A stretch of 22,868 bases of DNA. Origin: Candidatus Hydrogenedens terephthalaticus JGI OTU-1 (GTDB lineage: Bacteria; Hydrogenedentota; Hydrogenedentia; Hydrogenedentales; Hydrogenedentaceae). The stretch is from positions 1 to 22,868 of the forward strand of contig AWNW01000034.1 in assembly GCA_000493945.1 (NCBI GenBank), given 5' to 3'. Below, one piece after another: positions 1 through 8,551 of the stretch. Position 1 is the first letter of the stretch. Each line of letters opens with the position of its first letter. Below the pieces are notes generated by a model that did not search any database, was not told the origin of the DNA, and worked only from the letters and a program-made list of their open reading frames with translations. Both the position numbers and the translations under genes were made by a program.

Positions 1-1
1 A

Positions 2-3000
2 GGCGATGGGGAACCCTCAAAAGTCCAGAATTCATTCTGGGATATTAATGCAACGCAACAATTACAATCCGGGGGAGGTTCCGGGCTATCCACAAATCAA
101 ATGCTCTCTTCCGATACTTTCCAGTCAGTCGGTTGGGACTATGGTTCTGTATGGGGTCAAAATATAGGTATTACCAGGCCATATTTACAAATATACCCCC
201 CTAATGCAGAAGAAATTTCTCTGAGTATCAACAGTGAAAATGGAACAGTCAATCCCAATCCTGCTTCGCCCTATTATTTGTGGAGTGTTGTGCAATTAAC
301 ATCCGTGCCTGATCAAGACTATGCACTGGCGGGATATGAGATTCAATCCGGAAATTTTGACTTTCTCTTCTTCTCTTCTAATCCCAATTTAGTTTTAACA
401 ATGTCCTCTTCAACAAACTTATTCGCCAAATTTCTATTAGACCAGCCTATATCCATAGATAATATTGAAGACTTGCAAAAAATCGGAAATAACATAGACT
501 ATCCACCCAATTGGACATACCACATAATTTCTGATATTGACGCTACGGATACACAAACATGGAATGCCGGGAAAGGATTTAACCCCTTAGGGAATGCTAT
601 TTTCCGTTTTTCTGGAGAATTAAACGGATATAGAAAAACTATCTCAAATTTATATATAAATAGAGATGGAGAAAATCTCGTTGCTCTGTTTAAGTATGCA
701 TCTTCTGACGCTGTAATAAAAAATCTAATAATAGAAAATGCCAATATTACAGGGGGCGACTATACAGCGTTAATTGCAGGAGAAAATACAGGTAATATTA
801 CTGAAGTTGAAATTCGAAATTCTCATATTGAAGGGAATAATTATGTTAGCGGTATTACCTCCTCGAATACAGGAAAAATATCATATTGTGTGATTGATGA
901 GAATTGTATCATAACCGCTTTCGGTGACTATGCAGGCAATATAACAGCCTCCAATGAGAGTTTAGGTGAAATACATTTCTCTTCAAGTTCAGGTTCTATA
1001 ATGGGAATCTCCAATGTAGGAGGGATTTCAGGTATTAATTATGGAATTATTAGAAAAAGTTATTCTATCGGGTCTGTTATGGGAGCAGGTAGTTATATTG
1101 GAGGATTGGTTGGAGCAAACATGGGGACAATAAACCAAAGTTACTCACATTCCAATATCTTTAATGGTGGATCCGCTTACAATTATGCCGGTGGCTTGGT
1201 TGGTCTCAATTATAGTTTGATAATTGAATGTTATTCGAAAGGAAATGTAGCACCGTGCACAAATTGTGGAGGATTAGTGTCCTTAAATTATTCGGGAGTA
1301 AATAGTTCTTTCTGGGATACTGAAACCTCAGGGTTAAATACTTCCGATGGAGGTATAGGAAAAACAACTGCCGAAATGCTTGACAAAACTACCTACGAAG
1401 CGGAAGGTTGGGATTTTAACTTAGTATGGGCAAATGATAACAATACCGTGTATCCTTATCTACTAATTACCACTATTGTCCCATCAGTATTAAACATCTC
1501 TTTGGAAGATGCTCAGAATTTAATTATCTCTTCATCGTTAACCGTTGGTGATATAGAATATCAATGTTCGGATACAGTAATCTTTGGGAATGTTATCGTT
1601 TCGGAACCTTTGCCTGGCTGGGAAGTTCCTGTTGGATATACAGTAAATCTGGTTGTATCAGATGGTCCCTGTCCTCCACCGACAAAAGTTTTAACAAGCA
1701 TAGATGAATTACAACAAATTGGAAATTCTGCAGAATATCCGTTAGATGGTGGATATGAATTAGGTCAGGATATAGATGCAAGCAATACTGCTGGATGGAA
1801 TAGCGGGCAGGGATTTTCTCCCATAGGAAACCAATACAATCCGTTTACAGGCTATTTCGACAGTAAGGGCTTTAAAGTAAAAAATCTGACAATTAATAGA
1901 CCCAATACCGATAACATAGGTTTATTTGGAAAGGTTTCGGGAAATGCTATTATAAAAAATTTAATTTTAGAAGATGTTTCTATTTCCGGTAAAAACAATA
2001 CAGGGGGAGTAGTAGGTGCCTGTGAAGGTGGCGCTATCTATAATGTTTCAGTGAGCGGGACATTGTCAGGTAAGGGGAATCTTGGTGGAATTGTAGGGCT
2101 AAATCAAGGTGGGAATATATCAGACTGTTATGCAAATGTTATTTTAAGTAATTCTCAATATAATTCGAATACAGGTGGAATTGTTGGGCAAAATCAAAAT
2201 ATTATTACACGCTGTTATTCAAGGGTTAATATGAATATAACCAATGTGCCATTTGGTGCTGGTGGAATTGTCGGTTCTAATGGTGGAAATGTATCATATA
2301 GCACAAGTGTTGGGACGATTAAAGCGAGTGATAATTGTGGCGGCATCGTCGGTAGTAATGCTTGGTCAATAAGTAAATGCTGGGCAAATGTGTATCTCGA
2401 TGGTCAGAATTATTTGGGAGGACTGGCTGGAAAAAATACCAGCGGTCTGCTTAACAATTCCTTTGCTACAGGAACAGTTAAAGCATCCTTTTATTCAGGA
2501 GGTTTGGTCGGCGGACTCGTCGGAGGAACAATTGAAAATTGTTATTCCATCGGGAAGGTAGTAGGAATAAGTGGATATATCGGTGGATTGATTGGTTATC
2601 AATTTGGTGGAGAAGTGAACAATTCTTTTTGGAATGTCATAACAAGTCGAATTAATACTTCTTTTGGAGGGACAGGAAAATCTACCACAGAATTATTAAA
2701 TATAGACACATTTCTAAATGCAGGATGGGACTTCGATAATATATGGTATTTCCCCTCCAAAACACAAAGTTATCCACAGTTAAAAGATACACCACCAATT
2801 CAATTTATTAGTATTCCACGACTTATAGATTTAACTCAGACAGAAGCAAATAATGCCTTAACAGAATCAGGACTAAATAGGGGTGCTGTATTAGTTCAAT
2901 GCAATACGGCATATCCAGCAGGAGTTGTATTTGCTCAAACCCCAGAAGAAAATCATCTTGTTGCAGAGTCATATCCTGTAGATATGTCTGTTTCATCAGG

Positions 3001-3931
3001 ACCTTGTCCTACAAATGTTCCTAATGTAGTTGAGTTTACCATAGAGCAAGCAGAAGTAATACTTGCCAATGCAAATCTGTTAATAGGAAATGTCAATTAT
3101 CAGTGTTCCAATCTGTATGATGAAGGGATTGTTTTAGCACAAAATCCAATAGCAGGAACTCAAGTCCCTGAAGGGTCTTCTGTGGATATTACAGTTTCTC
3201 AGGGACCCTGTATGACCACTGTGCCTTATACTATCGGATTACCACAGGTAGATGCGGAAGTATTAATAAATGCAAGTGAATTAACTGTTACTATTGTGGT
3301 TGAATGTAATGATGAGATAGAGGCAGGTATCGTTTTCGGGCAAGAACCATCTGCAGGGACACAAGTGATGACAGGTACTGAGGTTACCATATATGTGTCA
3401 AGTGGTCCATGTGTTGAAGGAATAACCGAAGGCGAAGGTGTCCCTGAAGGTATTTTAGAAGGCGAAGGGATTATTGAAGGAGAAGGGATAGAAGAAGGGA
3501 TTGTGGAAGGCGAAGGTGTTCCCGAAGGTATTTTAGAAGGAGAAGGAATAATCGAAGGAGAAGGGATACATGAAGGAACCATGGAAGGCGAAGGTATTGC
3601 AGAAGGGATAGAAGAAGGCGAAGGTATAATTGAAGGTGAAGTTATAACAGAGCATTCAGCAGATATAGATGGCGATGGGAAGATTAATTTGAGCGAACTT
3701 CTTCGAGTTATTCAATTCTTCAATATACGAGGTTATCATTGTGAAGAAGGGACTGAAGATGGTTATGCTCCGGGTTTAGATGGAGACCATACCTGTCGTC
3801 CACATGCGTCCGATTACAATCCACAAGATTGGCAGATTGACCTTGGAGAATTATTACGATTAATCCAGATATTTAACATTGGACATTATTACATTTGTCC
3901 AGGTATGAGTGAAGATGGTTTTTGTTTTTAG
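2..3931 (+). CDS. Large secreted/surface protein: GLUG repeats, PASTA-like domains, Glu-Gly linker, dockerin-like tail (5' partial)
   Basis: The frame is open to the left edge, and the residues before the first ATG (101) belong to the protein: NSFWD at 29-43 followed by a GWDY motif copies the module end seen again near 1300-1450 and 2620-2750. The gene therefore starts outside the window. Order of domains by nucleotide: end of a GLUG module (2-200); divergent InlB-B-repeat-like segment (about 205-430); GLUG beta-helix module 1 (about 440-1460); PASTA-like 1 (1478-1672); GLUG module 2 with eight GG-[IVL]-[VIA]-G type repeats (about 1690-2780); PASTA-like 2, 3 and 4 (about 2810-3007, 3017-3211, 3221-3412), each with one internal Cys and a terminal G-P-C; Glu-Gly repeat linker (3413-3658); dockerin-like tail (3659-3928). 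The tail's first loop, DIDGDGKINLSE, is a perfect EF-hand loop; the second is one residue longer. An adhesion or polymer-binding role at the cell surface is inferred. The domain calls are firm, the function is not. Confidence 0.85.
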   Translation, partial: GDGEPSKVQNSFWDINATQQLQSGGGSGLSTNQMLSSDTFQSVGWDYGSVWGQNIGITRPYLQIYPPNAEEISLSINSENGTVNPNPASPYYLWSVVQLTSVPDQDYALAGYEIQSGNFDFLFFSSNPNLVLTMSSSTNLFAKFLLDQPISIDNIEDLQKIGNNIDYPPNWTYHIISDIDATDTQTWNAGKGFNPLGNAIFRFSGELNGYRKTISNLYINRDGENLVALFKYASSDAVIKNLIIENANITGGDYTALIAGENTGNITEVEIRNSHIEGNNYVSGITSSNTGKISYCVIDENCIITAFGDYAGNITASNESLGEIHFSSSSGSIMGISNVGGISGINYGIIRKSYSIGSVMGAGSYIGGLVGANMGTINQSYSHSNIFNGGSAYNYAGGLVGLNYSLIIECYSKGNVAPCTNCGGLVSLNYSGVNSSFWDTETSGLNTSDGGIGKTTAEMLDKTTYEAEGWDFNLVWANDNNTVYPYLLITTIVPSVLNISLEDAQNLIISSSLTVGDIEYQCSDTVIFGNVIVSEPLPGWEVPVGYTVNLVVSDGPCPPPTKVLTSIDELQQIGNSAEYPLDGGYELGQDIDASNTAGWNSGQGFSPIGNQYNPFTGYFDSKGFKVKNLTINRPNTDNIGLFGKVSGNAIIKNLILEDVSISGKNNTGGVVGACEGGAIYNVSVSGTLSGKGNLGGIVGLNQGGNISDCYANVILSNSQYNSNTGGIVGQNQNIITRCYSRVNMNITNVPFGAGGIVGSNGGNVSYSTSVGTIKASDNCGGIVGSNAWSISKCWANVYLDGQNYLGGLAGKNTSGLLNNSFATGTVKASFYSGGLVGGLVGGTIENCYSIGKVVGISGYIGGLIGYQFGGEVNNSFWNVITSRINTSFGGTGKSTTELLNIDTFLNAGWDFDNIWYFPSKTQSYPQLKDTPPIQFISIPRLIDLTQTEANNALTESGLNRGAVLVQCNTAYPAGVVFAQTPEENHLVAESYPVDMSVSSGPCPTNVPNVVEFTIEQAEVILANANLLIGNVNYQCSNLYDEGIVLAQNPIAGTQVPEGSSVDITVSQGPCMTTVPYTIGLPQVDAEVLINASELTVTIVVECNDEIEAGIVFGQEPSAGTQVMTGTEVTIYVSSGPCVEGITEGEGVPEGILEGEGIIEGEGIEEGIVEGEGVPEGILEGEGIIEGEGIHEGTMEGEGIAEGIEEGEGIIEGEVITEHSADIDGDGKINLSELLRVIQFFNIRGYHCEEGTEDGYAPGLDGDHTCRPHASDYNPQDWQIDLGELLRLIQIFNIGHYYICPGMSEDGFCF
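3428..3661 (+). repeat. Three tandem 78-bp repeats encoding a 26-residue Glu-Gly unit
   Basis: Copies begin at 3428, 3506 and 3584, exactly 78 bp apart and in frame. Copies 1 and 2 both encode EGEGVPEGILEGEGIIEGEG and then diverge. Copy 3 is more diverged (EGEGIAEGIEEGEGIIEGE). The unit contains smaller E-G-E-G steps, so length change by slippage or unequal crossing-over is plausible. It links the PASTA-like domains to the dockerin-like tail. Confidence 0.9.
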
Positions 3932-3946
3932 TATTTATAAGAAATT

Positions 3947-6139
3947 TTAATTGAATGTATAAACACCTACATCGGAAATTAATTTTTCTGTTTCTTTCAC
4001 TTCACCAGGTAAAGGTTTTTGAATGTATTTTATCTTAATTGGCAGTTGGGGTATTTGACTTACGACTTCTACATTTAAATCAGAATGAGTGGCTGTGATA
4101 TTTAGAACCCAATTTCTATACTTTATATTTTTTACAGTAAGATTGTTAATATGAGATGGTAATTTAGGATTTATTTCAAGTTTATCCGCTTTTAGAATAA
4201 TCCCCATAAAACCGTAGACAAAAATAGAGGGCAAAAGACTGCTTTCAAAAAATTCGCAATCAATTCCCAGTCCACCCGGTGTATTACAGCCTTGCAAAGT
4301 TGTTCCTTGTTTTCCCTCTTCATAGTATTTTCTGTATCCACCGGCACTACGAACTTCTTTTTCCCATTCTACAATTTCTTTGAGCCGTTGCCATGCATTA
4401 TCGGGACCTAAAACATGCAATCTTGCCCATAAATCGTAGAATGAAAAACCCAATACAGCCCCGCCATCTTGGACCTGTCCGCCCCATGGGATTTTTTCAG
4501 GTCCTGTCCAACAAAAGACATACCAATCAATATTTCGTAAGGTAGTTGCACGAGGACCAAAATGCCAGTGATAAATATCCGCACCTTTTGAAGTGTCCGA
4601 TTCAATAATTCGTTCTCCATTCAACCATTTTAAGATTTCGGATGCTTGTTCATTAGAAGCGGTTCCATACCAGATACAGTCGAGATTTAAGAAAGTAAAA
4701 CCGTAATCATGTTTATCTCCATTACGGTCAATACATGCAACAAACCGTTTTTTATATGTATCCCAAAACAAGGATTGTGCTTTTTCGCGTACTTTTTGAG
4801 CATGTTCTTGAAGTTCTTTGGGATCAATGGCAAGAGCACCACGAGGGATATTCCATTCCGGGTGTTTCAAAATAACCTCTTCTATTTCTGCCATGGCAAG
4901 GAGTGATGCATAATACTGGTTGGTAGCATAACAATCATAACCGCCAAAAGGGAGTAAATCCCAGTAATTATTTCCAATCCCGTGCCCAATATTAAATTCT
5001 TTCCCCTTTTCAGTGATTTTGTAGCCGGGGATACCGTCATGCCCTACCCATGGGTTGACAATACAAAGGTTCGTATCGCCACCTAATTCTTGCCGTTGAT
5101 ATTGAAGAGCCATTCGCATCTTATTTATTACCTGCCGTAAAAAATCTATGTCGCCTGTCCAATTGAAATAGTATTTACATGCGAGAATGTAAATAGGATT
5201 ATTTATAGTTTGGCGAGTATCAAACAAAGAGAAAAAAGAATCAATCAAAAAGAAACCCGAACATTTTTCTGGAGCTAAACAAATGCGTATCTGGTCAACA
5301 GTTCCGTTCCATAGTGGATGCTTGTAAACAGGTATATGAGAATGAGCCCAATCAGGAGGGGATAGTGCAGTGTTCTGATAATAAAAATAAAATCTTCTTT
5401 CAGGAGAAAAATCGCTGTCCCCAACCCTTTTCCATTCTATATAAGGGAGTAAATGACTTTGGGATTGTATTTCCCTTTTCCATCGTAACTGGAAAAAAGG
5501 TATGTCTTTAGCACTTAAATTAAGATTAGGAATAGAAGTTATTATTGAAGGACCCTCCCCCGTAGTTTCTAATTTCCACTTATTCTCAACGATACCATGT
5601 GAGATTAAATTTTGGAGTTTCCATTGTTTAATGGCATTCTCACCGCAGGTAGAATCATTTTTAGCATGTCGGAGATTATCACCAACCCAACCCGGAACCT
5701 GTTCCAGAGGTTGAAAGTGCCAACCTATTCCTTTATCCTTTTGCCCGTAGGTTTGTGTCCATAAGGGAAAGGGCCAACCAGCATCATGTGCATGGGAAAA
5801 ATGCTGATGTGTGTCAATGTAGCCTTCTTCATCTATTCGGATAGATAAAAGGTCTTCTCTGTGAACCTCCTGTATAGTTTTATTCCTATGAGGTTCTATA
5901 AAATCGTTTACCCATGTATCTGCACAGAGTAAGTATTCTTTATTAAAAAGAGTAGGTCCATTTCCAAGTCTCTTAAAAAGGTGATACCATAAATATTCCG
6001 TCATTACTGTTCCTACTTCTTTATCGTCTGGAATTTCAAAACGGGTGAAATTTTCAGGCAATAAGTAATCTTCCGAAAATGAATTCAAAAGGATTGAGAG
6101 AAAAGCAATAGGTAATAATATATATTGTTTCTTTACCAT
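3947..6139 (-). CDS. Secreted six-hairpin (alpha/alpha) glycosidase-like protein
   Basis: 730 residues. The start is basic then hydrophobic (MVKKQYILLPIAFLSILLNS), a signal peptide ending near residue 22, so the protein is exported. Residues about 60-310 look beta-rich. Residues about 315-645 look like an alpha-hairpin barrel, with a Y-Y-F-N-W-T-G-D segment near 323-330 typical of six-hairpin glycosidases, a Q-D-G-G-A segment near 557-561 and a C-E-F-F-E-S segment near 628-633. Residues 650-730 resemble the small beta domain that closes many such enzymes. I cannot assign a GH family or catalytic acids. AAAGGG lies 8 bases before the ATG. The gene converges on the large surface-protein gene with a 15-base gap, and no terminator hairpin is visible there. 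A role in polysaccharide breakdown is inferred. Confidence 0.75.
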   Translation of the reverse strand: MVKKQYILLPIAFLSILLNSFSEDYLLPENFTRFEIPDDKEVGTVMTEYLWYHLFKRLGNGPTLFNKEYLLCADTWVNDFIEPHRNKTIQEVHREDLLSIRIDEEGYIDTHQHFSHAHDAGWPFPLWTQTYGQKDKGIGWHFQPLEQVPGWVGDNLRHAKNDSTCGENAIKQWKLQNLISHGIVENKWKLETTGEGPSIITSIPNLNLSAKDIPFFQLRWKREIQSQSHLLPYIEWKRVGDSDFSPERRFYFYYQNTALSPPDWAHSHIPVYKHPLWNGTVDQIRICLAPEKCSGFFLIDSFFSLFDTRQTINNPIYILACKYYFNWTGDIDFLRQVINKMRMALQYQRQELGGDTNLCIVNPWVGHDGIPGYKITEKGKEFNIGHGIGNNYWDLLPFGGYDCYATNQYYASLLAMAEIEEVILKHPEWNIPRGALAIDPKELQEHAQKVREKAQSLFWDTYKKRFVACIDRNGDKHDYGFTFLNLDCIWYGTASNEQASEILKWLNGERIIESDTSKGADIYHWHFGPRATTLRNIDWYVFCWTGPEKIPWGGQVQDGGAVLGFSFYDLWARLHVLGPDNAWQRLKEIVEWEKEVRSAGGYRKYYEEGKQGTTLQGCNTPGGLGIDCEFFESSLLPSIFVYGFMGIILKADKLEINPKLPSHINNLTVKNIKYRNWVLNITATHSDLNVEVVSQIPQLPIKIKYIQKPLPGEVKETEKLISDVGVYTFN

Positions 6140-6302
6140 TATTTATACCCTTTATTTAGTTAAATTTAAGTTGTTGACAAATGCCAATATTTGGTAAATT
6201 TTGGGATAATATATGAATGTGATATATTGTATTAATAAAATCGTATTTTGTTTTATTTCGTAACGGGTTAACAATAGCAAATTCTATACAGGATAATAAA
6301 AT
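6140..6302. promoter_or_regulatory. Divergent intergenic region with a TTGACA box
   Basis: This 163-base AT-rich gap separates two divergent genes and must hold both promoters. On the plus strand TTGACA at 6174-6179 is followed after 15 bases by TAAATT (6195-6200), and GATAAT lies at 6205-6210. Neither spacing is ideal, so the exact promoter is uncertain. AGGA at 6290-6293, 9 bases before the ATG at 6303, is the likely ribosome-binding site of the plus-strand gene. Confidence 0.3.
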
Positions 6303-7616
6303 ATGAAAATTACAGTAATAGGAACGGGCTATCAAGGCTTGGTTGTAGGTACTTGTTTTGCTGAAAGTGGGCATATAGTAACCTGTGTTGATTGGGATAA
6401 AGAAAGGATTTCATTACTAAAACAAGGAGAAATCCCTATATATGAACCGGGATTAAGTGAACTGGTTTCGCGAAATATTGAAGAAGAACGGCTTTTTTTC
6501 ACAGATTCTTTACAGGAAGCCGTTCAAAACTGTCTTCTTGTATTTTTATGTATGGACCCTGTGCTTTCATATTCGACAGTAGATGATATTATTAAACCTG
6601 TTTTAGATGTAGTAAAAATAGTTGCACGGGTTATGACAGGATATAGAATAATTGTAAATAAGATGACCTTACCCCCCGGGACAGCTGATAAAATTAAGGA
6701 AACATTAAAGGAGAATACACCGCATCCATTTGATATTGTGGTTAATCCTGACTTTTTAAAACAAGGAACGGCTGTGGATGATTTTCTTCGTCCTGACCGT
6801 GTAGTTGTGGGATGTGAGGATGTTCGGGTGCAGGAAATTATGAAAGAAATATACAGTCCTTTCTTGCGAACGGGTAGACCATTGTTATTAATGAGTTTGC
6901 GTAGTGCGGAATTGAGTAAATATGCAACCGCAGTGATGCTGGCTGGACGAATATCTATTATTAATCAGATAGCGGATTTATGCGAAGTTTGGGGAGCCAA
7001 TATCAGTGAAGTCCGAGAAGCCGTTGGGGCGGATAGCCGTATAGGACAAACATTCTTATTCCCCGGTATCGGTTATGGTGGCATTTGGTTACCCCGAGAT
7101 TTGGACTTATGTATGCTATTTGCCAAAGAAAAAGGAATATCCTACTATCTTTTTGATGCTATCCAGAAGGTAAATAAAGAGCGGTGTGAAAAGTTCTTAT
7201 CTATGATACTGGAACATTATAAAGGGGATTTAAATGGAAAAACACTTGCAATTTGGGGGGCTTCATTTAAGGCAAGAACTGACGATATTCGGGAAGCCCC
7301 TTCGATTTTTATTATAGAGGAATTGCTAAAGAAAAAAGCAATATTGAGGGTTTTTGACCCTCTGGCAGGACCTAAACTACGAGAACGATTTGGTACTCAA
7401 ATTGAAATCGCACCAAAACAATATCCTCCTTTAGAAGGGGCAGAAGGACTTTTAGTTCTGACAGAATGGAATGAATTTCGTCGTCCAGATTATGAACGCA
7501 TGGCTCAATTAATGAAAGAAAAGGTGATATTTGATGGAAGAAACCTTTATACACCTAAAACAATGGCTTCTTATGGCTTCCGTTATTACAGTATTGGTAG
7601 ACCTCCTGTAGGATAA
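6303..7616 (+). CDS. UDP-glucose/GDP-mannose dehydrogenase family protein lacking the catalytic cysteine
   Basis: 437 residues, the usual length and order of the family: N-terminal Rossmann domain with G-T-G-Y-Q-G-L (residues 7-13), central helical dimerisation domain (about 195-290) and C-terminal UDP-binding domain with F-K-A-R-T-D-D-I-R-E-A-P (about 324-335). Family members oxidise the C6 of a UDP- or GDP-sugar twice with NAD, through a Cys in G-[FY]-G-G-S-C-F-P-K-D. Here that motif reads GYGGIWLPRD: Trp262 (codon TGG, 7086-7088) replaces the Cys. Other active-site positions also differ: NPDFLKQG instead of NPEFLREG (Asp150 for Glu), Ala210 for the Asn after K-Y-A, and M-D-P instead of G-T-P at 84-86. 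Lys206 and the Rossmann glycines remain. It is probably unable to carry out the normal two-step oxidation; it may bind a nucleotide sugar, reduce or epimerise it, or act on another substrate. First gene of a three-gene unit. Confidence 0.85.
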   Translation: MKITVIGTGYQGLVVGTCFAESGHIVTCVDWDKERISLLKQGEIPIYEPGLSELVSRNIEEERLFFTDSLQEAVQNCLLVFLCMDPVLSYSTVDDIIKPVLDVVKIVARVMTGYRIIVNKMTLPPGTADKIKETLKENTPHPFDIVVNPDFLKQGTAVDDFLRPDRVVVGCEDVRVQEIMKEIYSPFLRTGRPLLLMSLRSAELSKYATAVMLAGRISIINQIADLCEVWGANISEVREAVGADSRIGQTFLFPGIGYGGIWLPRDLDLCMLFAKEKGISYYLFDAIQKVNKERCEKFLSMILEHYKGDLNGKTLAIWGASFKARTDDIREAPSIFIIEELLKKKAILRVFDPLAGPKLRERFGTQIEIAPKQYPPLEGAEGLLVLTEWNEFRRPDYERMAQLMKEKVIFDGRNLYTPKTMASYGFRYYSIGRPPVG

Positions 7617-7623
7617 ATAAATT

Positions 7624-8508
7624 ATGGCTAATAAATTAAATTCTTTATTTGTAGGGCGAAAGAGTAGGGTTTTTACGGTAGATATATCTCCCCGAGAAGC
7701 AATGAAATATGCTGCGGGTATATATGAAACCAATCCGCTTTTTTATGATGACCGTGTTCATCCTTTATTGGTACATCCGATGTATGCGGTAGCGTTAACA
7801 TGGAAAATTTCATCTCGATTTGACGAATATTGGGATACTGCAGGGTTTCCTCTGGATGTACTGGAAAGACAGGTTCATTATCTTGAAGAACTTCGCTGGT
7901 CTCAACCCCTCTATGCAGGTGAAACTTTGCAAATACAGGGGGAAGTAAAAGCCATTGTCCCTCATTTGTCCGGAACTTTGTTCTGGATAGATTACACCGC
8001 GAAGAATAGAAAAGATGAGATTGTCTTTGTTGAAGGATTAGGTGCTTTGTTAAGGGATATTCCATGTGAAGATGAAGGTAAAGGGAAAGAATTGTTTTTT
8101 AGAAATGTAAAAATTGATAGACAAAATGAAAAAACTTTATGGGAAGAAAATATTGTTATCCAGCCAATGGACCCTCTTATATATGATGCATGTAGTGATA
8201 TTCATTTTCCCATTCATACTTCGTGGGCTTTCTCTCAAAAAGTCGGATTGTCAGCTCCTGTATATCAAGGAACAGCAACCTTATCCCAATCTGTGCGAAA
8301 AATATTTGAACATGGTTTTAATCCAGCTCAATCAAGGATTGAATATTTATATGCTCGCTTTTCGTCCTTTGTTTATGGTGGTGATGTATTAACAATAAGA
8401 GTTTTTAAAGATGAAAGTAATATAAATAATAATAAATTGTGTTTTGAAATAAAGACACCGAGGAATGATTATGCCATAAAAAACGGCGTAATTATTTTCG
8501 GAGGGTAG
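7624..8508 (+). CDS. Double-hotdog MaoC-like / FAS1-type dehydratase-like protein
   Basis: 294 residues forming two hotdog units. The N-terminal unit (about 15-145) has Y-A-A-G-I-Y-E-T-N-P-L-F-Y-D-D near 29-43 and a P-L-Y-A-G-E-T-L strand near 95-102, as in FAS1-like dehydratase domains. The C-terminal unit (about 180-292) has the MaoC pattern P-I-H...A...G...P-V-Y-x-G-T-x-T-L. Such proteins hydrate enoyl-CoA or dehydrate 3-hydroxyacyl-CoA with an Asp/His pair spaced D-x4-H. His198 is present, but the Asp position is Ile193 and the usual Asn is Phe195. Asp192 sits one residue too early, so activity is uncertain. The ATG lies 7 bases after the stop of the dehydrogenase-like gene, so the two are cotranscribed. 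The Shine-Dalgarno is weak (GGA at 7611-7613), suggesting translational coupling. Confidence 0.75.
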   Translation: MANKLNSLFVGRKSRVFTVDISPREAMKYAAGIYETNPLFYDDRVHPLLVHPMYAVALTWKISSRFDEYWDTAGFPLDVLERQVHYLEELRWSQPLYAGETLQIQGEVKAIVPHLSGTLFWIDYTAKNRKDEIVFVEGLGALLRDIPCEDEGKGKELFFRNVKIDRQNEKTLWEENIVIQPMDPLIYDACSDIHFPIHTSWAFSQKVGLSAPVYQGTATLSQSVRKIFEHGFNPAQSRIEYLYARFSSFVYGGDVLTIRVFKDESNINNNKLCFEIKTPRNDYAIKNGVIIFGG

Positions 8509-8535
8509 TATTTAAAAAAACAAAACAATTATTTT

Positions 8536-8541
8536 AGGAGG
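8536..8541 (+). promoter_or_regulatory. Ribosome-binding site AGGAGG of the acyl-CoA synthetase gene
   Basis: A full AGGAGG lies 10 bases before the ATG at 8552. It is the strongest Shine-Dalgarno in this operon, suggesting the third gene is translated independently of the two before it. Confidence 0.75.
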
Positions 8542-8551
8542 ATAAAGATAA

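Noticed and set aside
440..2780. Repeated DNA units as a CRISPR array or satellite
   Set aside because: The repeats are protein-level GLUG units of variable length with poor DNA identity and lie within one open frame.
3226..3582. Minus-strand 118-codon frame rich in Pro and Ser (P-S-P-S repeats)
   Set aside because: It is the complement of the Glu-Gly coding repeat; the repeat explains both the open frame and its odd composition.
6181..6197. CCAATATTTGG as an operator palindrome
   Set aside because: It is not a perfect palindrome and such matches are common in this AT-rich spacer.
7086..7088. Trp262 as a sequencing error (TGG for TGT)
   Set aside because: One base change would restore Cys, but the neighbouring Ser is also changed to Ile and three other active-site positions differ, so true divergence is more likely.
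7673..8065. Minus-strand 130-codon frame inside the MaoC-like gene
   Set aside because: It lies fully opposite a well-supported gene, has no recognisable motif and no ribosome-binding site.
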